Numbered from the stretch's first letter, positions 1 through 12,734 are shown. The stretch is DNA of 64,000 nucleotides from Antedon mediterranea (GCF_964355755.1 NC_092673.1:1183001-1247000), one strand, 5' to 3'. Translations and numbers: made by a program. The notes: generated by a model not told the origin, from the sequence alone.

Positions 1-83
1 ATGATGATGACGACAATGGTGATGACGATGATGGCGACAACGATGATAATGATTATGACAATGATGATTATGATGATGACAAT
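1..83. repeat. Imperfect ATG/GAT trinucleotide repeat
   Basis: The first ~80 bases are runs of ATG, GAT and GAC triplets with interruptions. The last codons of the minus-strand gene at 68-1096 (a short Ser run) lie in its edge, so the C-terminus of that protein may have been set by repeat drift. Confidence 0.8.
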
Positions 84-1096
84 GCGTCGCAATCGAAACG
101 GTTAACCACTTGTTGAAACCAACTTGCAAAGGCGGCAGACGAGACCAGATTGAGTGATTCATCCAGATAGCGGCACGCCATCACATTGTGCAGAGTGTTC
201 AAGGGTACGTTCACTCTACGCGAATCCTCAGACGTTGGTAACTTAGCATTTTTAAACATTTCTTCCACCCTGGTGTTCACAAATGATTTCATAGGCGTCA
301 ACATACTCAGATGGCTCTGATTTAATGGCAAAAACATTATGTCAATGTTCTGTTCCTTTAACACGCTGTATTGTATCGACGTTCTAAGCCAATTTTCCAT
401 AATAAAATACGTCTTTTTATTTGATATCTTTGCACCTACAGCCGACAAAAAGTTAACGTAATCAGACTTGCACAATTCACCGTATTGTATTTTGTGCAAG
501 ACAAGTCCCGTAGTAGAAGACGCTGCCACCAGCATGTGGATCATATCTGAACTTGCTACTTTGCCAGTAGATACGGATGCATAGGAAAACAAACAATCCG
601 TAATGTACACGCAATGTTCTTTAACGCCATGGTTTTTAAACCATTTGGAGTAAAATTGAATATGTTTACGTTCTTCACTTTGTTTGGCCTTTGACACCGG
701 GTTGTGTAAGACCAGGGCGCGTTCCAAATCATTTTTATCCAATTTGGATTGAACTTCCTTCGTGAATATTTCCGTTTCCAAGAGAAACAACTCCATGTCG
801 GCAAGAATATTATCATTGTAGTCTTCATAGGCTTTGCATTGATCAAGATACGTCATAAATTGCCGTTGTTCAAAATGAGATGAGCGCTGTTTCTTTGGAC
901 TGACGCCGTAACCAGAAAGATGTGTTGTGTCGTCGTCTTCTAACGAGTTTCTCTTTCTATGTAAAGGTGCCACTGTGTCGTTGAATTCCATGATTGCATC
1001 CGGGTGAGTCGTCTCTGTCGTGCATTCCAGTGAGCATGTACATACTGCTGGTTGGTTCACTGACAAATCCAGCGGTGCTTCGTCGTAGCAACTCAT
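68..1096 (-). CDS. Transposase-derived (Tc1/IS630 DDE-like) protein, catalytically degenerate
   Basis: This is a single-exon reading frame of 342 residues, counted from the ATG at 1094-1096; the frame extends one codon upstream only through a GTG. Residues 8-12 read PLDLS, a canonical CtBP-binding motif. Basic patches RKR (48-50) and SPKKQR (66-71) could be nuclear localisation signals. From about residue 160 the order of blocks resembles the DDE_3/IS630-Tc1 fold: YITDCLF (164-170, first Asp kept at 167), a Gly-containing beta segment, FIMENW (231-236) where the family usually has an Asp-Asn pair, and LPLNQSH...LTPMKSF (256-272) where it has the Pro-rich block with the last acidic residue. 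The second and third catalytic positions appear to be Glu and Lys, so strand transfer is unlikely. No terminal repeats flank it. A 3' splice-like sequence (tattttacag) just upstream of the ATG suggests a 5' UTR intron. The fold assignment is by eye and is the least certain part. Confidence 0.72.
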   Translation of the reverse strand: MSCYDEAPLDLSVNQPAVCTCSLECTTETTHPDAIMEFNDTVAPLHRKRNSLEDDDTTHLSGYGVSPKKQRSSHFEQRQFMTYLDQCKAYEDYNDNILADMELFLLETEIFTKEVQSKLDKNDLERALVLHNPVSKAKQSEERKHIQFYSKWFKNHGVKEHCVYITDCLFSYASVSTGKVASSDMIHMLVAASSTTGLVLHKIQYGELCKSDYVNFLSAVGAKISNKKTYFIMENWLRTSIQYSVLKEQNIDIMFLPLNQSHLSMLTPMKSFVNTRVEEMFKNAKLPTSEDSRRVNVPLNTLHNVMACRYLDESLNLVSSAAFASWFQQVVNRFDCDALSSS

Positions 1097-1714
1097 CACA
1101 AGTCAGCGCTACTGTAAAATATTTGTATCCTAAACACTTGTTTTTAAGGCTAAAGTATCTATAACTCGTAAGAAACCCTCTTGGTTAAAAGAATTACGAC
1201 ATAATATGGTCCAGCACCGATAATAATGTCTGATGAATAGGACACGGAACCGCAAAATATTGTAGACTGCAGGACACACAACATTACAATTCAGAATTAC
1301 ATTGTTGAACTTTTTTCTTAACAACAATGCTTCACGGTTGATCTGATGTTCTTGAATATCAATTGAATGAATCGTGATTGATAATGCGTCTCGAAAATAT
1401 CGGCATTCTTTTGTATTATTACAGAATGAACGCATTGGTGTGTTGTTCACAATGTTTAGGTGGCTTTTATTCTAGGGGAGCTTATTTTGTTGGTACAAAA
1501 TGATACCCTATATTTAAACGCCTCTACTTTGACTAATGCAATTAATATCAAGAAGTAACACTATGTAAACAGATGGTTTAAAAAATAAATAAATAAAAAT
1601 AATGTTAATTTAATATAATTAATATTAAGCCATGCCGAATCGCTGAATGTACGACTTTTGATTCCGATTGCATTTCCATACCTTCATTATCATGGAGCTG
1701 AAATTCACTCAAGG

Positions 1715-1864
1715 GTCTTTCACACCTGTTCCGGTCCAACGCCGGCAAATCAAATGGAACGTGAATGATATGCGCTGTGCATTGCCGCGTAAAAAAACGA
1801 AAATTGACGTTCGATTTGATTTGCCAGCACTAGTTGGCACTAGACCGGAACAGGTGTGAAAGAC
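1715..1864. mobile_element. Short TIR element (MITE-like, ends GTCTTTCACACC)
   Basis: The left end (gtctttcacacctgttccgg) is repeated in inverse at the right end, and the match continues inward through a shared ggcaaatcaaat block with a small indel. Total length is about 150 bp. The CTTTCACACC tip is also the tip of the larger element at 57157-57728, so both may belong to one transposon group. Confidence 0.65.
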
Positions 1865-2849
1865 ACGGACAGAGAGAGCCGCCAAGGCGCTTCATGATTT
1901 ATCTAAAAAAAGGGGGGTATCTGATTACCGGGTTCTTCATTAGGCCTATAGTCTATTTATGTAGCTGTTGTGGAGAAGACGATTATGTGAAAGAACCAGG
2001 CGGCAATTGGTCACCAAATCAGTCATGTACTCCTACCAAGATAACCATACCTGTGTGTGTTCGGTGTTCTAAAAAAAAAATAAACAGTAAATATATTACA
2101 GTTATACTTGCACTGATTACGGGCTAGTGTTGCCCGAAAGCTCTGCTAACTTTTCTGACTGTTTTACTTATCGTTTTGATTTAGCTTTTCGCTTCTTTTT
2201 TTGTGTATCTCCATTGAGATCCACAGCATTGTCATTTTTTCAGTTATTTGCCTTTGGATTTATATATATATACTGAAACACAAATTGAAACTACACGCAT
2301 TATAAATGTATTCCGATGCTTCCACTCGTCCTGAAGATTATCAAATAGTAGTGAATATAGAGGACGCTGTCACGAATTCGATGTCTCTGTAGTTTGCATA
2401 GTATTTGTACTATTTTGCTAATATCACCCCTCTCGAATATTAGTGTATTTACACATTTTGTTGGGCTAGGACATGGGCTCATGGTACGACGTTCTTTCGT
2501 AACAAATATTGATTGATCTTTTGATCATGATGTCGTATTTTATCTTTCAATAATTTATTTTCACCTCCCTGTTATAGATCTAATTGTTTTGCATCCATCG
2601 AAATATTAGCAGAAGTGTGAAACTGATTTCTTTTTTTTTATGCAAAAGAAAAAATAAACAAATACAAGAAAAAAGCCATCAATAGTTTTAGGACAAAAAT
2701 CATGAAATTATAATCAAAACCATTTCAATGGCAAAACCGACCATCAATAAAATTGAACTAAATTATACAAACGAGGACGATACAATTAAATTCACAATTA
2801 AATTATAAACAACAATAAAGACATTCATTTTCTCTATTTCGGATAGTAT

Positions 2850-3042
2850 ACATCCAGGGAGTTGGTACATCCAGGGAGTTGGTACATCCAGGGAGTTGGT
2901 ACATCCAGGGAGTTGGTACATCCAGGGAGTTGGTACATCCAGGGAGTTGGTACATCCAGGGAGTTGGTACATCCAGGGAGTTGGTACATCCAGGGAGTTG
3001 GTACATCCAGGGAGTTGGTACATCCAGGGAGTTGGTACATCC
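2850..3042. repeat. 17-bp tandem repeat, about 11.4 copies
   Basis: The unit is acatccagggagttggt, almost perfectly conserved across 193 bp. Because 17 is not a multiple of 3, each frame cycles through a 17-residue repeat. No stop codon arises in any of the six frames inside the array. Confidence 0.95.
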
Positions 3043-3866
3043 ATATACAAAACAAAGAGAAAAAAGGAGAAAATAACAATAAATATTATAATACAATGAT
3101 TGTTGTTTATCATTATATACATATTTCGTTAAGATATTATGTAAATATGACCATTGTCATACTTGGGTTAATAGGGAAAGAGTGGAAACTTTCCCTGGTT
3201 AAAATGACCTAGGCTCGACATACTGATACGATACGGGACGGGCCAGATTGCTAATTGTGCAACTTGTTTTTGTCTTTCTTTCTTCCGGACATGCAATTGT
3301 TTCTCTTTCTGCATTGTTTTTTAAGTAGGCCTACAGAACATCTAGCCTACGTGATTGAACATTGCTTTTGTAGTATTTCTCCTTCACAGACGTACACACG
3401 TCGAGTTCATTGTTATACACCTATTGAATTTGAGTTTGCTGTGTTCTTATCCATTTTATATATGACGTCATCTAAAGTGAAGCACACAATAACTCTAATG
3501 TCCAATCAAAATTGACAACGCACTTATAAGTTTTTTGTCGGTGTTGCAGAAATCACATTACATTTTATGACTTAGTGCATGCAGTGTTTAAAAGATAGCA
3601 AAACTCATCGCTGTTCGATTTTGATGAATAGGCCTAGAAGCACCTAACACACGACGAATACACCACAAATTTGCTATCGATCAATAGTTGCAAGGACTTC
3701 TTTTGTATGAGACGTAAAATCTTCTTAAGATTAACCCGGGTGGTTAAGAAAGCGAACAATAGACGGACTAATTATTTTGTTTGTTCGTTAACAAATATAT
3801 CATCGGTGTAAATTCTAGCGAATATTTTGCACTCAGGGAGAGATAGACCAGACGAACTAGTACGTT

Positions 3867-4709
3867 ATGCGAGACATCATGTACCACCAGCCTAACTCTC
3901 CTCGGATGATAACCGAAGTCAGAGACAATGATGTTTTTGCAATTTTATCGCCTAAAATTATTCGCAGACAACGTTCGATGACTAATCCTACTAACTTAGA
4001 AACAAGTACAAGTGTTCCAAATTTTCCACCGATTACGAGAACAAAAAGTGGAGTTAATGATGGCCTTCGACGAAGCATGGACGATGTAGTGGGGCAGCAG
4101 CATCAGACTAGTGAAGATTCTATTAGAAATGTATACCTTCCGCACAAACCAAAACCACCTAGGCCAGGAACGCCGACGTTTAACTCACCCTTCTTCAGAC
4201 GTAAGGCACTTGCTATTAATCCACTAGAGAAAAGAGTGCTTTCAGAACCAGCCATAGGAATTTTAAGCAATAATGAGCAAAGGAACGGCCATGTTGGAAC
4301 TAGAATAGGCTTACAAAGCCCACGTCTGCCGAGCAGGACCGGCTCACGGAACTCACAGTTATCAAGGGCTAAACTTCGAACGAGTATGAGTTCGTCTGTA
4401 TACGAATCTATATCAAATATTTCCACTTCTGAAGAAATAGGTCTTTCGACAGAACTCATTGCAGCAGCAGGTAAACAAGGACCAAATGATATTTCTAACA
4501 GACATTACAACAGACAACAATTTTGTACAAACAGATTTGACCAAGACGATCATCAGGCGCACTTCTCTGAATTAAGCCACGATCGTATTTTTGAATCTGA
4601 TGAATTAATGATGGACAAAATAACTGATTTGCCAACTAAGGATCTTGTAGATAAATGTCAAAAATGGTTGGAAGGTGTTGAACATGCGCGAGATGATGTG
4701 CAGTGCTAG
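3867..4709 (+). CDS. Unrecognised 280-residue Ser/Pro/Arg-rich protein (paralogue candidate A)
   Basis: This is a single open frame with an ATG at 3867 and an AATAAA at 4763-4768, 54 bases after the stop. The protein is low-complexity and basic in the middle, with PP and TP motifs (KPKPPRPGTPTF near residue 100) and no signal peptide or membrane segment. The only ordered-looking part is the C-terminal helix around residues 259-276, DLVDKCQKWLEGVEHARD. The minus-strand gene at 12735-13523 has a closely similar helix (KTKNRIMKWLTEVETARQ) and loosely matching PPIT, TPT and LS..AI patches in the same order. I do not recognise the family. Most of the protein is probably disordered and the C-terminal helix may be a binding motif. 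A 5' non-coding exon cannot be excluded. Confidence 0.68.
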   Translation: MRDIMYHQPNSPRMITEVRDNDVFAILSPKIIRRQRSMTNPTNLETSTSVPNFPPITRTKSGVNDGLRRSMDDVVGQQHQTSEDSIRNVYLPHKPKPPRPGTPTFNSPFFRRKALAINPLEKRVLSEPAIGILSNNEQRNGHVGTRIGLQSPRLPSRTGSRNSQLSRAKLRTSMSSSVYESISNISTSEEIGLSTELIAAAGKQGPNDISNRHYNRQQFCTNRFDQDDHQAHFSELSHDRIFESDELMMDKITDLPTKDLVDKCQKWLEGVEHARDDVQC

Positions 4710-4762
4710 ATAATATTTTCGTACAAACTACCAATGGATATAATATTGTTATGATTAATTGG

Positions 4763-4768
4763 AATAAA
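4763..4768 (+). terminator. Polyadenylation signal AATAAA
   Basis: A canonical hexamer 54 bases downstream of the stop of the 280-residue gene, in an AT-rich context suited to a short 3' UTR. Confidence 0.6.
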
Positions 4769-5924
4769 CTTGATGACTGCATTCATAGACCTTAAACGCA
4801 CAAAATAACTTAAATCTCTGAAAATTACTGAAGTTTTGTATGCCAATGAGTTGAATTTGTATTAAACAAACAGAGTACAGAGATGTGCTAATATTGTATT
4901 TTATTAATGGTATTTGTTTTTACTATGCTGTAGGCATATGCCTACATACGGCTTAAAAGATTTAATTTTGTTTTCACTTATTTCTCCATACCAAAACAAA
5001 AAGAAAGTACAAATGAAATTTAATGAAAATAAGAGGAAACTGGCAAGAAAGCTATAGGCTATACAACTTCGAATTGGCTTTACTAAAGTAATTGAATGGG
5101 CTGACGAGTAGGCTTAATTTTGAGGTAATCTTTTTCTCCCCTTAACAATCCCTGGAACAACGTTAAATTAGGCTTATGCTCTAAAAAAAGAATCGGACTG
5201 GATAACTAAAGAGGACAAAGTTTAGCTGATAGTTTGTCAAACATTGGATATTGTACATTTTTAATATTTTCAAACGATCTGTACAAAATCGGTTTTGATT
5301 CTAAATGGCTTGGCGTTATATCAGGCCATTTTTGGTGAAATATCACAATCAACATTCAAAAAAATTAGATTGTTATGGTCTTTGAATTGCTGGAACCGGG
5401 TAGGCCCAGACGAATGTAAACTAACCACTGTCAACAATGCTGCTCAGTGGCGGATCCAGGATTTGAAAATTAGGGAAATGGTAACTAATCTTATGTCCCA
5501 TTTTTTTGCATTATAATTTCAAAATGTGGATCCGCTTATGATGTTTACATTTAGGCCTAATGTTTGAATCCGGCTTGTGACAATGCAAGCACAACTTTAT
5601 TGACCAAACAGCAATTCTGCTGATGCTAATCTGTTTACGTTCAATAAACCGAGTGGTTATTGCTAAAGTTTACATAACACGCAGGACCTAGGAAAAAGAG
5701 TAAATGTTTGACGACGACAAAATCATATTTACAATGTAACAGAGGTTCTTTCATAGGATAATACAGTATATCATGGACCTTACAGACATTCAATCATAAA
5801 TATGCCTTATAGGCCATACGCCAACATGTCTGTACAAAATCAACCATTATAATATAGTTTGAACATAAAATAAAATGAAACCAGGTTTTTTTTATATAGA
5901 ATACGGTAATAACAATCTCTCTAA

Positions 5925-6093
5925 AAGCTCTGTCTACATTATCAAACTTTATGTGACAAAAATGTGATGTGCCTATATATGGGAACGATGATGTCATATC
6001 ACTACCATTTGGGTATATCACTACCATACAGTATCTGGGCACATCACACATTTTTTTTATATAAAAATAGTTCGACAGTTTAGACAGAGCTTT
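5925..6093. mobile_element. Main MITE family, copy
   Basis: It starts with aaagctctgtctaca and ends with tagacagagcttt, with internal inverted segments around the calls tgtgatgtgcc and gggcacatcac. It is one of the longer variants, in which the tatcactacca motif is repeated. Confidence 0.85.
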
Positions 6094-7857
6094 AATCAAT
6101 ATATGTTTTTAGAAGAGTAGCATTTAATAAAAAAGTAATTATGCCCATCTGTATAAATAATATTAAAAATGGAAGTAAACATTTTTTTCATTTTTGAATA
6201 CCTGTACGTCTAATTCTGAATATCGTAAAATGGCTTTCGACCCGATTTGAAGTCAACCCGATAGCTGCAAGAAGAACGGAATTTTCCACCGTGACACCGG
6301 TTACTACAGTGAAAATCCCACGGTAGCTCGAGTTCACGCTGTTGCGTTTCACCGGTACTTAAAGATACCATACCTGCTATGTTATTTACAAAATTAATTT
6401 GGTCCGAGAACAATGATATCTGGTCGGTACGGTTTTGGACATTATAAAGTAAGTTTTGAAGTTGGTAATTAAACATGACCATTAACCACACTTTGCCACT
6501 GCGGTCCTATTTACCGATTATCGGTACTGTATCTACTTCAGTATCAGGAATATTTGGTAATACAACATCATGATACAGGCACCACAAACATGTGATGCTG
6601 TATTAGCAAATATTCCTATGATACTTCGGAAATAGATGTTATGTGGAGATACAGCATTGGGAATCGGGTATTCAAGAACAATGTATGCCTACGTTTGATT
6701 TTTGTTAGCATCGAAATATCCCTATAATACCGTGACGTCTAACCCCTTTCTTTTAACAAATTACAATGTAAAGTGAACTTTGTATGTGTTATAGGGTAAT
6801 AAATATATAACTGTCAATGCCTAGGCCCCCGCATTGCAACATGACAACTAAATGCTGCACGTAAGCAAGGCATTCTTTTCTAGATAAAGTATGTTTACCT
6901 TGCTAATACCTGCACATAATTTCACAGGACTTTGAATATAATGAAAGATCAACTATTGAGGGGGGGGGGGGGGATTGTCTGTGACGTCAAAAATTGGCCT
7001 ATATAAAAAAATGCACGATTCGTTAAAACAGCGATCGAACAAATGAGCTCCACAAAACACATTTTCGCTTTTAACAAATTGTTTTTATTGATTTTTATTT
7101 TCACGCCTGTAAAGCTAGAAAATTAGCTATCAAACGGTTTAATTTGTAAGAACTACTTTAATAAAGTTAAGAATTATTGAAAATGTTCACATGCGTGCAT
7201 GCGTGTGTGCGCAGTGCAGTGTCGCTTTAAATGCTGACATGGAGGAATCCAGATTCAGACGCATTGGTCGAATGAGGTTTTGAAATTAGCTGCCTTATCC
7301 TTAAAATATATAGTGAATATGTGAGTTTATATCGAATCGATTCGAATTGTGGAACTTGTCATCAGAATAGATATCGCACCAAATGCATCTTGTTCATTCA
7401 TGCATGAAATGCATTACTTTATGGATACCAGAGCTATATTTAGTCTGATTGGGCTCAACATTTTACCAGAGGGGGTTCTGTACTTATCATGGCTCTGTTC
7501 GTACTCTTGTCAGTGCGCCCCCTATTTTTAAAACAATGTTGGATCGTCAAACATTGTTGACGCCACCTATCAATATTCTATTCTGTACCAAAGAATTAAT
7601 TTTTATGAAGTTTAATATAAATGTAGTTTCTTGTATCCTTTATTGTAGCCTATAATTAATTCTATAATAATTTTTCACGCTTCTTAGAATATAATAGTTT
7701 CTTTTATTGATGGTTAAATGCAAAATAATGTTAATGAATGAAAGTTAATTGACAAACGAAGAGGTAAGAAATCGGGTAATAAGCGGGTCTTCCAATATTT
7801 AATAATATAGGCCTACGGGCCTATCTTACATTTTAAATGGTATTTTCCCTAACAAAC

Positions 7858-8038
7858 TATAGTAGGCATCAAAATGTCTTGCTAAGCACTTTAATAGTCC
7901 ATATAGTAGGCATCAAAATGTCTTGCTAAGCACTTTAATAGTCCATATAGTAGGCATCAAAATGTCTTGCTAAGCACTTTAATAGTCCATATAGTAAGGC
8001 ATCAAAATGTCTTGCTAAGCACTTTAATAAATAGTCCA
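7858..8038. repeat. 44-bp tandem repeat, 4 copies
   Basis: The unit begins tatagtaggcatcaaaatgt. Three copies are identical. The fourth carries a one-base and a four-base insertion, so it is probably the oldest edge. Confidence 0.95.
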
Positions 8039-8933
8039 TAGGTATTTGTCAAAGTGAGGATCTTTCATTAAAATCCGGGTTCTAGTGATTAAAACTAAAT
8101 AGACTAATTCAAAACACATATTAGGCCTATGATAAAACGTAAATCCACATCCCTAAAAAGATAGAGAAAAATTATTTACGATACGATTCTTTGTGATTGC
8201 GTGTTAAGAACCAAATAAAGACACTAGTAATATTCAATGAGAAGTTACAACCACACCCAGGGGATGTTTATTTGACTAGCCCCGGGGGACAGACGAGTTA
8301 GATCTCTAATTTGTATTGGTTCACTTAATATTGTAAGTGTTAAAAGTTCGCACGTTTAGCTCAAACTTAATGTGATCTAATAGTAAGATTTATGTACGTT
8401 GTCAAGCGGTAACGACGAATCGTAAAATACTAAGATAGGCTTTGTATGATTTTCACTATTATATTCATTATAGGCCTACATACAATAAGAATCAGTGGTT
8501 TTTTGTTCAATTTTTTTGGCGTTGCGCGTACGTACGACAGCCTCGTAGCCTGTGACTGGTCAAACGAATTGCGTTTCGCATCGTGTTTCCGTCCGTAATT
8601 ATGTCAAAGTGGACAAAAAACCCACTAAATTCATTTGTGGTTGTTTGAACTTATTTTATTAACCTAAATACGGACACGATCAAGCGGTAATTTTAGACAG
8701 CAGCCGACACAATTTAAGGGGTGCAGTTCTCTTTCCCCAGAGGGCGTACCGGTAACCTATCGTTGACCCAAGCATGTGTTTACAAGTCATGTGACGACGA
8801 GTCTGCTTTTGGTTTTATACAATTTTGACTTTATTATATCCGTACCTGGTTACCACCATAGTTTATAAAACTCGTCGGCCATGATGGCCTGCTATTACAA
8901 TACATAACATTATATAATGCTCGATAGTATCAT

Positions 8934-9037
8934 TTAAGCTCTGTCTACACTATCAAACTAGTGATACGACATCATCATGTCCATATATGGGCACACTTTT
9001 TTGTCAAACTAGTTTGATAGTGTATAGACAGGGCTTA
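8934..9037. mobile_element. Main MITE family, short copy
   Basis: Bounded by ttaagctctgtctacac and tagacagggctta with near-perfect terminal inverted repeats (actatcaaactag). The middle is shortened compared with most other copies. Confidence 0.85.
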
Positions 9038-9627
9038 GTTAATGACACACAGCTGTTTAATACTTACAATATAGGCCTACTTTAGTCTGCCGCACCTACA
9101 TTAATTTACATGAATGTAAATTATATTTAAGTATTGAGCATGATACCTCACGTTTCTACAAAAACAGTTGATAATCGATTCCGCAGGGGTATACAATCTG
9201 ACATAACATCATAAACAATTGTATATATGTCATGATGACGTGTATACTTACATCACTCGTATTTATACACCCTCTTAACTTTAAAAATAAACAATGTTTT
9301 CCAGCAAGGAGTAGAGTGTTACCGTACTAAAAGGTGAACTAACTCTGGATTTTGGCAGAGAAAAACCTATGGGGAGATTAGAAAGTGAAACGCGATTTTA
9401 ACATGAATTCATTACTATGTAATAATACTCATATTAATCAATCGAATTTGTCGACAAGAAAGAAAAACCTGCAATATACATTTCTATACCAAATACTCAA
9501 AATAAGAGTATATGGAATACATTTTAAAGTAGGCTAAATAATGTACTTCGAATGATCAATCCAATTTAATATATAGGCTTATTATTGTTCAACTTTCACC
9601 TTCTAAGAAAAAGTTCCTGAAGATATT

Positions 9628-9687
9628 GATTATAATTAGCAGTAACTGATTATAATTAGCAGTAACTGATTATAATTAGCAGTAATT
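9628..9687. repeat. 20-bp tandem repeat, 3 copies
   Basis: Three copies of gattataattagcagtaact, the last with one substitution. Confidence 0.9.
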
Positions 9688-10035
9688 GTAAAACAGTTTA
9701 ACTTTTTCAGGACCTTTATGACTGTGATTTGGCATCTACAATACTATTGGTCAAGTGTTTGATACATGCACGTGACCATAGCGCGTAATAGAAGTCAGTG
9801 GAGGTAACATTTTTAATGTGCAAGGCGGAACTTCCTTTTGAATATGTTCTTTATGATTTATGATATATGGCGGTTATCATAATAATAAAACTGTACATTT
9901 ATTATAGTTGAGACATTCCTTGATTTGTTTATTGTTTATTTTTCTATTCGATTGGACGGAGATGGGAGATGGGTTCAATTTAATTTTTTGGGAATTAATT
10001 TTTGCGATAATAATAATAATGTATTTGAACCGTAA

Positions 10036-10129
10036 CTTTTAATTGGCCAATCACAAGCGATGGATTATTATAACTCCTGTAACGTTTAAGTCCTTGCGTT
10101 ACGTTCTAGTAGGAACCAAGCTTAATGGG
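10036..10129. mobile_element. Half-copy of GCAACGCAAG-type MITE
   Basis: It contains ccaatcacaagcgatggatt followed by cttgcgttacgttctag and ends aggaaccaagctta. In inverse this matches the left half of the complete copy at 53813-53940. Confidence 0.6.
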
Positions 10130-12734
10130 ATATCAGTGGTCCTTACTGAAATGCACTCTCGCAAAATTACATTCGAACATTTAAAATTGGTATCCTAACA
10201 TAGTTAATGTCTAGACATAGTCGTAGGTCAATAGGTCACGGTGGCTGCTGGTTAATCGTTCTATTATTATCCATTACCTGAATAAATTTAATAACTTTTT
10301 TAACCTAAAAAAAATGCCAACCTTTTGAAATTATGGTATGAAGGAAAAGGTTAAGGAAAACATGATGTGTAAACGTAACAATATTATTAGGCCCGATTAT
10401 AAAGCGAGACGCAACGCAAGGACGTAGACGCAACGCAAGCGAGTTGACAAATAGGGTTTTGTCTTTTGTGAGGGAGCAATGCCTTCTCACGTCACGTTCG
10501 TAAAGTGCCATTTTTTTTTCCAATACGAGGACTGTATGTATCCATTAATACACAGTGCGACTTTTCTTGAAGCAATTTCAAACTGTAGATTTCATGAGCG
10601 AAGCAACATTATGGTAGGCCTACATGTTGACTTTGTACTCGACTTTGACAAAAATACTAAGTTTGGTTAAAATAAACTTTGATGGGAAAGACATTTACCG
10701 TGTAGTATTTAAACCTACTCCTGGGAAGTTGAATTTATGGAAGTTTCTATCTGATTAACCCTTTTCATTAAAAGAGTACCGCTGCTGCAATGGGAATATG
10801 CCCTGCCCCAGAATTTAACCAGGTTAAGGTCTCAACTCTTGCGCATGGCCGATTTACCGCAACAAATGTCATTAAAATATTCTTCCGCATTCCTCCACCA
10901 CCGGATGACCATCTTATCTTTTTTAGTTAAAATCAAACTATTACTGGCTGGTGAGATCATTTTTGAATTTTATGTATCGATCGATTTACACAGTAATTAA
11001 ATTATTAGGTAATTAAAATATTTGACCACCCTTTGTTTCGGGTTGTAGTTCTCTCATTCTCATATATCATAAAAAAATAAATAAATCGAAATTACATATT
11101 TTGAATACTAGACCTACGTTATAAAGTGTATGTTATATTATAATCAATTTTAATTTTTGATACTAGGCCTAGATTAACAAATAAAATCAAAATTATTATA
11201 CAGTACATATACAGAAAAAAAGATTGATAAACAATTCAACAATAAGACGCGTACGGAGAAAAGATTTCTGCAGTACCAACAATTTCCGTCGGACAACAAA
11301 CAATATTAATAAAGTGCAAGGACTCAATTGTCATGTTTCTATTTACTAAAACGATTTGTTAGTCGCAATTGGTGCATAATAATGGTGTTATAACAATATG
11401 GTTCTTTGACAGGAGATAAATCGTTTAAGCGTAGGCTCTATAGATTGTTTGTTGTCGCTATAGTAAGAAGAAGAAGTCAGAGGTATAATAAAAAGTTTTA
11501 AGAAGAAAGCGAACAAAAGCTTACGGGGGTACAGTTAGTTCTTGATGGATCTATCTGTTTACAGCGGCAAACAATGAGTTGAAGCAGAGTATCAACGTAA
11601 TGATCCGAGTTACATTATCTCGGTGAGTAAATGGCCTCCATCATCATCCCCAGAAAGTAAAATACAATAATTAAAAAACGGATGGAATTATCAAACAAGT
11701 TGACAATGGTTGGATATTGATTACAAGTGAGAATTGAATCTGTTACGAGGAATCAAGTAAGCTCCATAACATAATATTCAGTCTAAACAAAAACCTTACA
11801 GGTTCAGTCTCACTTTTTAACAGCCATAAAGAAAAAATCAGAAAAACTTTATTGATTTACTGCTCGAAGTATTTTACTTTGGAAAAAAACAAGTCATAAA
11901 CAGAGGAATAATTGTTTTTCTTGTCCAAAACGGTTTATTGGACAAATGTCATTTTTAACCCCATAATAAATGTTTTGGTTGTGGTTAAACTGGTGTCTAT
12001 TAAACGTATGATAAATGAAAACTTTTGACATCTGTTGGGTAAATCCGGGTTGAGAATAGTGCTCGCCTTTCACCGACAAGGCACAGAAAGACATCGCGTT
12101 CAATCCTCGCAAGTAGCGCGGGACCAAAACGAAACAAAAATGACAAACCAAATTTAGGACAAGATATCTTAGTGGATTTGTGAGAATGTCTCCCAGTGTG
12201 TGTTGGTACATTCCGTGGTTATGGTTCGTTGGTCCTATCGACAGGAGCCGGATTCACCCCACCTTTGTATAGGAGATCAATGGACGATCTCGTGGCCATC
12301 ACTTCAACATTCATTTACACAAAAAAAAGTTCGTTACATACAAGATGTATGTTTACGATACAATATATGTTAACGATTTATCAAAGCGTTCACTCCACGA
12401 ACAGCACGCATCGTTTAAACAAAAAACAAAAGGCAGTATAGAAATTCTTTCTCAACAAGAAATATTTTAGGTTAAAATTTAATGCTATAGAATCATCATA
12501 AACAAACACATCTATTGTTATCCTTATAAACCCCTATAAATTGTTTTCCAGTTTATAATTTGTTTCGTACAGTATAATGACTACAAATAACAATTACGTA
12601 TCATAATATTTACGTTATTCACACAAAAACAAAACCACACACACAATATTGTTTATCAAACGCGTTATAACTAACAGAAGGTATTACAAAATAAATATAT
12701 TCTTTATAAATAATTTTTTTTTAAATAAGTTGTT

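Larger units (their letters stand above)
1097..3866. other. Intergenic: one small TIR element, one 17-bp tandem array, no supported gene
   Basis: Apart from the inverted-repeat element at 1715-1864 and the tandem array at 2850-3042 I see no gene. A minus-strand open frame (1130-about 1435, about 100 residues) lies directly upstream of the transposase-derived gene on the same strand. It has an ATG and could be an upstream exon, but shows no recognisable domain. Confidence 0.5.
4769..12734. other. Gene-free region with MITEs and minisatellites
   Basis: Eight kilobases without a supportable gene. It holds two copies of the main MITE (5925-6093, 8934-9037), a 44-bp tandem array (7858-8038), a 20-bp triplet (9628-9687), partial copies of the GCAACGCAAG family (about 8511-8600, 10036-10129, 10380-10460), a run of 14 G at 6960-6973, and many TAGGCCTA octamers. 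The open frames here are short and lack domain or codon signals. Confidence 0.5.

Noticed and set aside
1668-2127. Two overlapping plus-strand open frames of 63 and 97 codons
   Set aside because: The first runs through a TIR element (1715-1864) and the second begins inside it. There is no domain or codon signal.
2850-3042. CRISPR-like array
   Set aside because: The repeats are directly adjacent without spacers, and the host is an animal.
2763-3212. Several long frames with peptide repeats on both strands
   Set aside because: They are a by-product of the 17-bp tandem repeat, which has no stops in any frame.
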